From DATFJT01 sp965230755 (GTDB lineage: Bacteria > Bacteroidota > Bacteroidia > Chitinophagales > Saprospiraceae): DNA of 64,000 nt. Shown here one piece after another: positions 62,457-64,000 of the stretch (the stretch's first letter is position 1; every line of letters begins with the position of its first letter). The DNA is taken from NCBI GenBank assembly GCA_965230755.1, contig CBDDLT010000010.1:62001-126000 (forward strand). The letters are read 5' to 3'. The notes under the pieces were generated by a model. The model ran no database searches and was not told the origin of the DNA. It was given only the letters and a program-made list of their open reading frames with translations. A program made the translations under genes and the position numbers.

Positions 62457-63278
62457 ATGAGTTCGTATAAATATCAGAGCACCAAGAAAGTGACAACGCA
62501 TATTCTTCAAAAGATGAAGAATGAGGGAGAAAAGATATCCATGCTTACTGCATATGATTATTCTTTCGCAAAGATTTTGGATTCTGCAGGAATAGATATT
62601 CTCTTAGTTGGTGATTCGGCTTCCAATGTGATGGCCGGTCATGAGACAACTTTGCCCATAACCTTAGATCAGATGATCTACCATGCCCAGAGTGTGGTTC
62701 GAGGTGTAGACAGGGCTTTCATTGTGGTGGATTTGCCTTTTGGATCTTATCAAAGTAATCCCAACAAAGCACTTGAATCTGCCATTCGAATTATGAAGGA
62801 GTCCGGGGCGCACGGTGTAAAGCTCGAAGGTGGGGAGGAAATTTGTAAATCTATTAAGAAAATTCTCACTGCGGGAATTCCTGTAATGGGCCACCTCGGA
62901 TTGACACCTCAGTCCATTTATAAGTTCGGAACCTATACTGTTCGGGCAAAGGAAGAGATGGAGGCCAAGAAGCTTTTAAAAGATGCCAAGGTTTTGGATG
63001 ATATAGGTTGTTTTGGGATTGTCCTCGAAAAAATACCAGCAGAATTGGCTGCACAAGTTACGGCTAAAGTAAAATGTCCTGTTATTGGTATCGGTGCTGG
63101 TCCTTCTGTTGATGGTCAAGTATTGGTTACTCAGGATATGATGGGTATTACTTCTGATTTCAAACCGAGATTTCTAAGAAGATACTTGGAACTGGATCAG
63201 ATGATGAGGGACGCTACAAAGCAATACATTACAGATGTAAAAGAAGGAACTTTCCCTAATTCCGAAGAACAATATTAA
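62457..63278 (+). CDS. panB: 3-methyl-2-oxobutanoate hydroxymethyltransferase
   Basis: A 273-aa enzyme of pantothenate synthesis. Motifs: MLTAYDYSFAKILDSAGID, LVGDSASNVMAGHETTLPI (metal-binding Asp), KLEGGEEI, GHLGLTPQS and IGIGAGPSVDGQVLV. The length matches the family. mltG follows 8 bp later. Confidence 0.97.
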   Translation: MSSYKYQSTKKVTTHILQKMKNEGEKISMLTAYDYSFAKILDSAGIDILLVGDSASNVMAGHETTLPITLDQMIYHAQSVVRGVDRAFIVVDLPFGSYQSNPNKALESAIRIMKESGAHGVKLEGGEEICKSIKKILTAGIPVMGHLGLTPQSIYKFGTYTVRAKEEMEAKKLLKDAKVLDDIGCFGIVLEKIPAELAAQVTAKVKCPVIGIGAGPSVDGQVLVTQDMMGITSDFKPRFLRRYLELDQMMRDATKQYITDVKEGTFPNSEEQY

Positions 63279-63286
63279 TATTCTCC

Positions 63287-64000
63287 ATGAAGCGAATTTT
63301 ATATGCTCTTATTCTACTAGGAATAATCTGCAGTACTCTGGCCTATTTTGCCCTTTTTTCCGTACAGGTTAATTCAATGGAAAAAGGAGATCATCTATAT
63401 ATTACCTCAGACGAAAAAGTGGAAGATTTCTATTCTAAATTACTTCCCTATCAATCCAAGCTATCACAACTGACTCTTCCAGTTGTAGCTCAATTGATGC
63501 GCTTTGGTGATCAGTCATTGAAGGCCGGTAGGTATAACTGGACTCGCCCAATGTCCAATGTAGAACTGATTAGGTACATCCGATCGGGAAATCAGAAACC
63601 AATCAATGTCGTCGTTTTTAATGGCGAGAGCATTGAAGACCTTGCTGGAATAGCTGGAAAATATCTTGAAAAAGACAGCGTAGAGTTTTTGAAATATCTC
63701 GACGATTATGCTAGTTCAAATAACGAAAGCTATAATCAAGACAATTTTCTCAGCTTATTTATCCCGAATACCTATGAGATGTACTGGAATTGTGATCCCG
63801 AATGTTTTGTAGATCGAATGAAGCGCGAACACAATAAGTTTTGGACCGATGAAAAGCTGTCATCCATCAATAAAAACAATCTAAGTACAAAAGATGCCTA
63901 TATTCTGGCTTCGATTGTAGAAAAGGAAAGTAAGGCCAATGAGGAAAAAAAGACCATCGCTGGTGTTTACTTGAATAGATTGAAAAGAGGAATGCTTTTG
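63287..64000 (+). CDS. mltG: MltG endolytic transglycosylase, N-terminal part (cut by window edge)
   Basis: The frame is open from the ATG at 63287 to the window end, 238 codons. An N-terminal membrane helix (residues 4-24) is followed by the YceG/MltG region: LKAGRYNW, FIPNTYEMYWN and AYILASIVEKESKANEEKKT, which holds the catalytic Glu. The enzyme cuts nascent glycan strands in the periplasm. It is 8 bp downstream of panB. Confidence 0.92.
   Translation, partial: MKRILYALILLGIICSTLAYFALFSVQVNSMEKGDHLYITSDEKVEDFYSKLLPYQSKLSQLTLPVVAQLMRFGDQSLKAGRYNWTRPMSNVELIRYIRSGNQKPINVVVFNGESIEDLAGIAGKYLEKDSVEFLKYLDDYASSNNESYNQDNFLSLFIPNTYEMYWNCDPECFVDRMKREHNKFWTDEKLSSINKNNLSTKDAYILASIVEKESKANEEKKTIAGVYLNRLKRGMLL

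Overview
The window is a chromosomal segment of a Bacteroidota bacterium. The evidence is two kinds of type IX secretion C-terminal sorting domains, a gliding-type (type B) surface protein, LytTR response regulators, GH92/GH20/GH2 glycosidase lipoproteins, an EAD11 domain and A-rich sequence before start codons instead of strong Shine-Dalgarno sites. A Saprospiria-like marine or sludge lineage is my best guess, as inference only. I saw no tRNA, rRNA, CRISPR array or transposase gene.

Layout. (1) 1-6.6 kb, minus strand: an AT-rich defence island. It reads, in transcription order, beta-propeller protein, P-loop ATPase, DrmE-like protein and the N-terminal part of a DrmA-like helicase, cut by the window edge. 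This looks like the start of a class 2 DISARM locus with two extra genes in front. Related 38-63 bp inverted-repeat elements that resemble integron attC sites lie between these genes. (2) 7.06-17.2 kb, plus strand: a tight six-gene operon (ROK kinase, GH92 alpha-mannosidase, GH20 hexosaminidase, MFS sugar permease, CutC, GH2 beta-mannosidase) that fits breakdown of N-glycan cores, with no SusCD pair. (3) 17.4-25 kb: a fatty acid desaturase, then a signalling and structural locus. It holds a stand-alone LytTR protein, three paralogous tail-collar-domain proteins, a TPR histidine kinase and a LytTR response regulator. Three pairs of GTGG direct repeats with a 20-bp period lie upstream of these genes and look like the LytTR operators. 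(4) 25.3-40.4 kb: cell-surface genes. They include a 1260-aa type B T9SS protein, an EAD11 membrane protein in an operon with two FlgO/CsgG-like proteins, T9SS type A proteins, an alpha/beta hydrolase, an atypical SDR, a retropepsin-like lipoprotein, an amine oxidase and small unknowns. (5) 40.4-64 kb: mostly conserved housekeeping genes: mutS2, an EEP-family lipoprotein, a TamB-like protein, algH, fabD, folE, a coiled-coil/HhH membrane pair, lpdA, a DUF2853 gene, an SCP2 gene, msrB, rimO, panB and the start of mltG.

The most unusual features are: the LytTR repeat/tail-collar locus, which I read as one regulon; the ATPase and propeller placed in front of DISARM with cassette-like repeats; the EAD11/FlgO membrane operon; and degenerate heptanucleotide repeat tracts. 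Three of these tracts begin at the stop codon of a gene, with the G-rich strand always in the sense direction; a fourth lies at the edge of the defence island.
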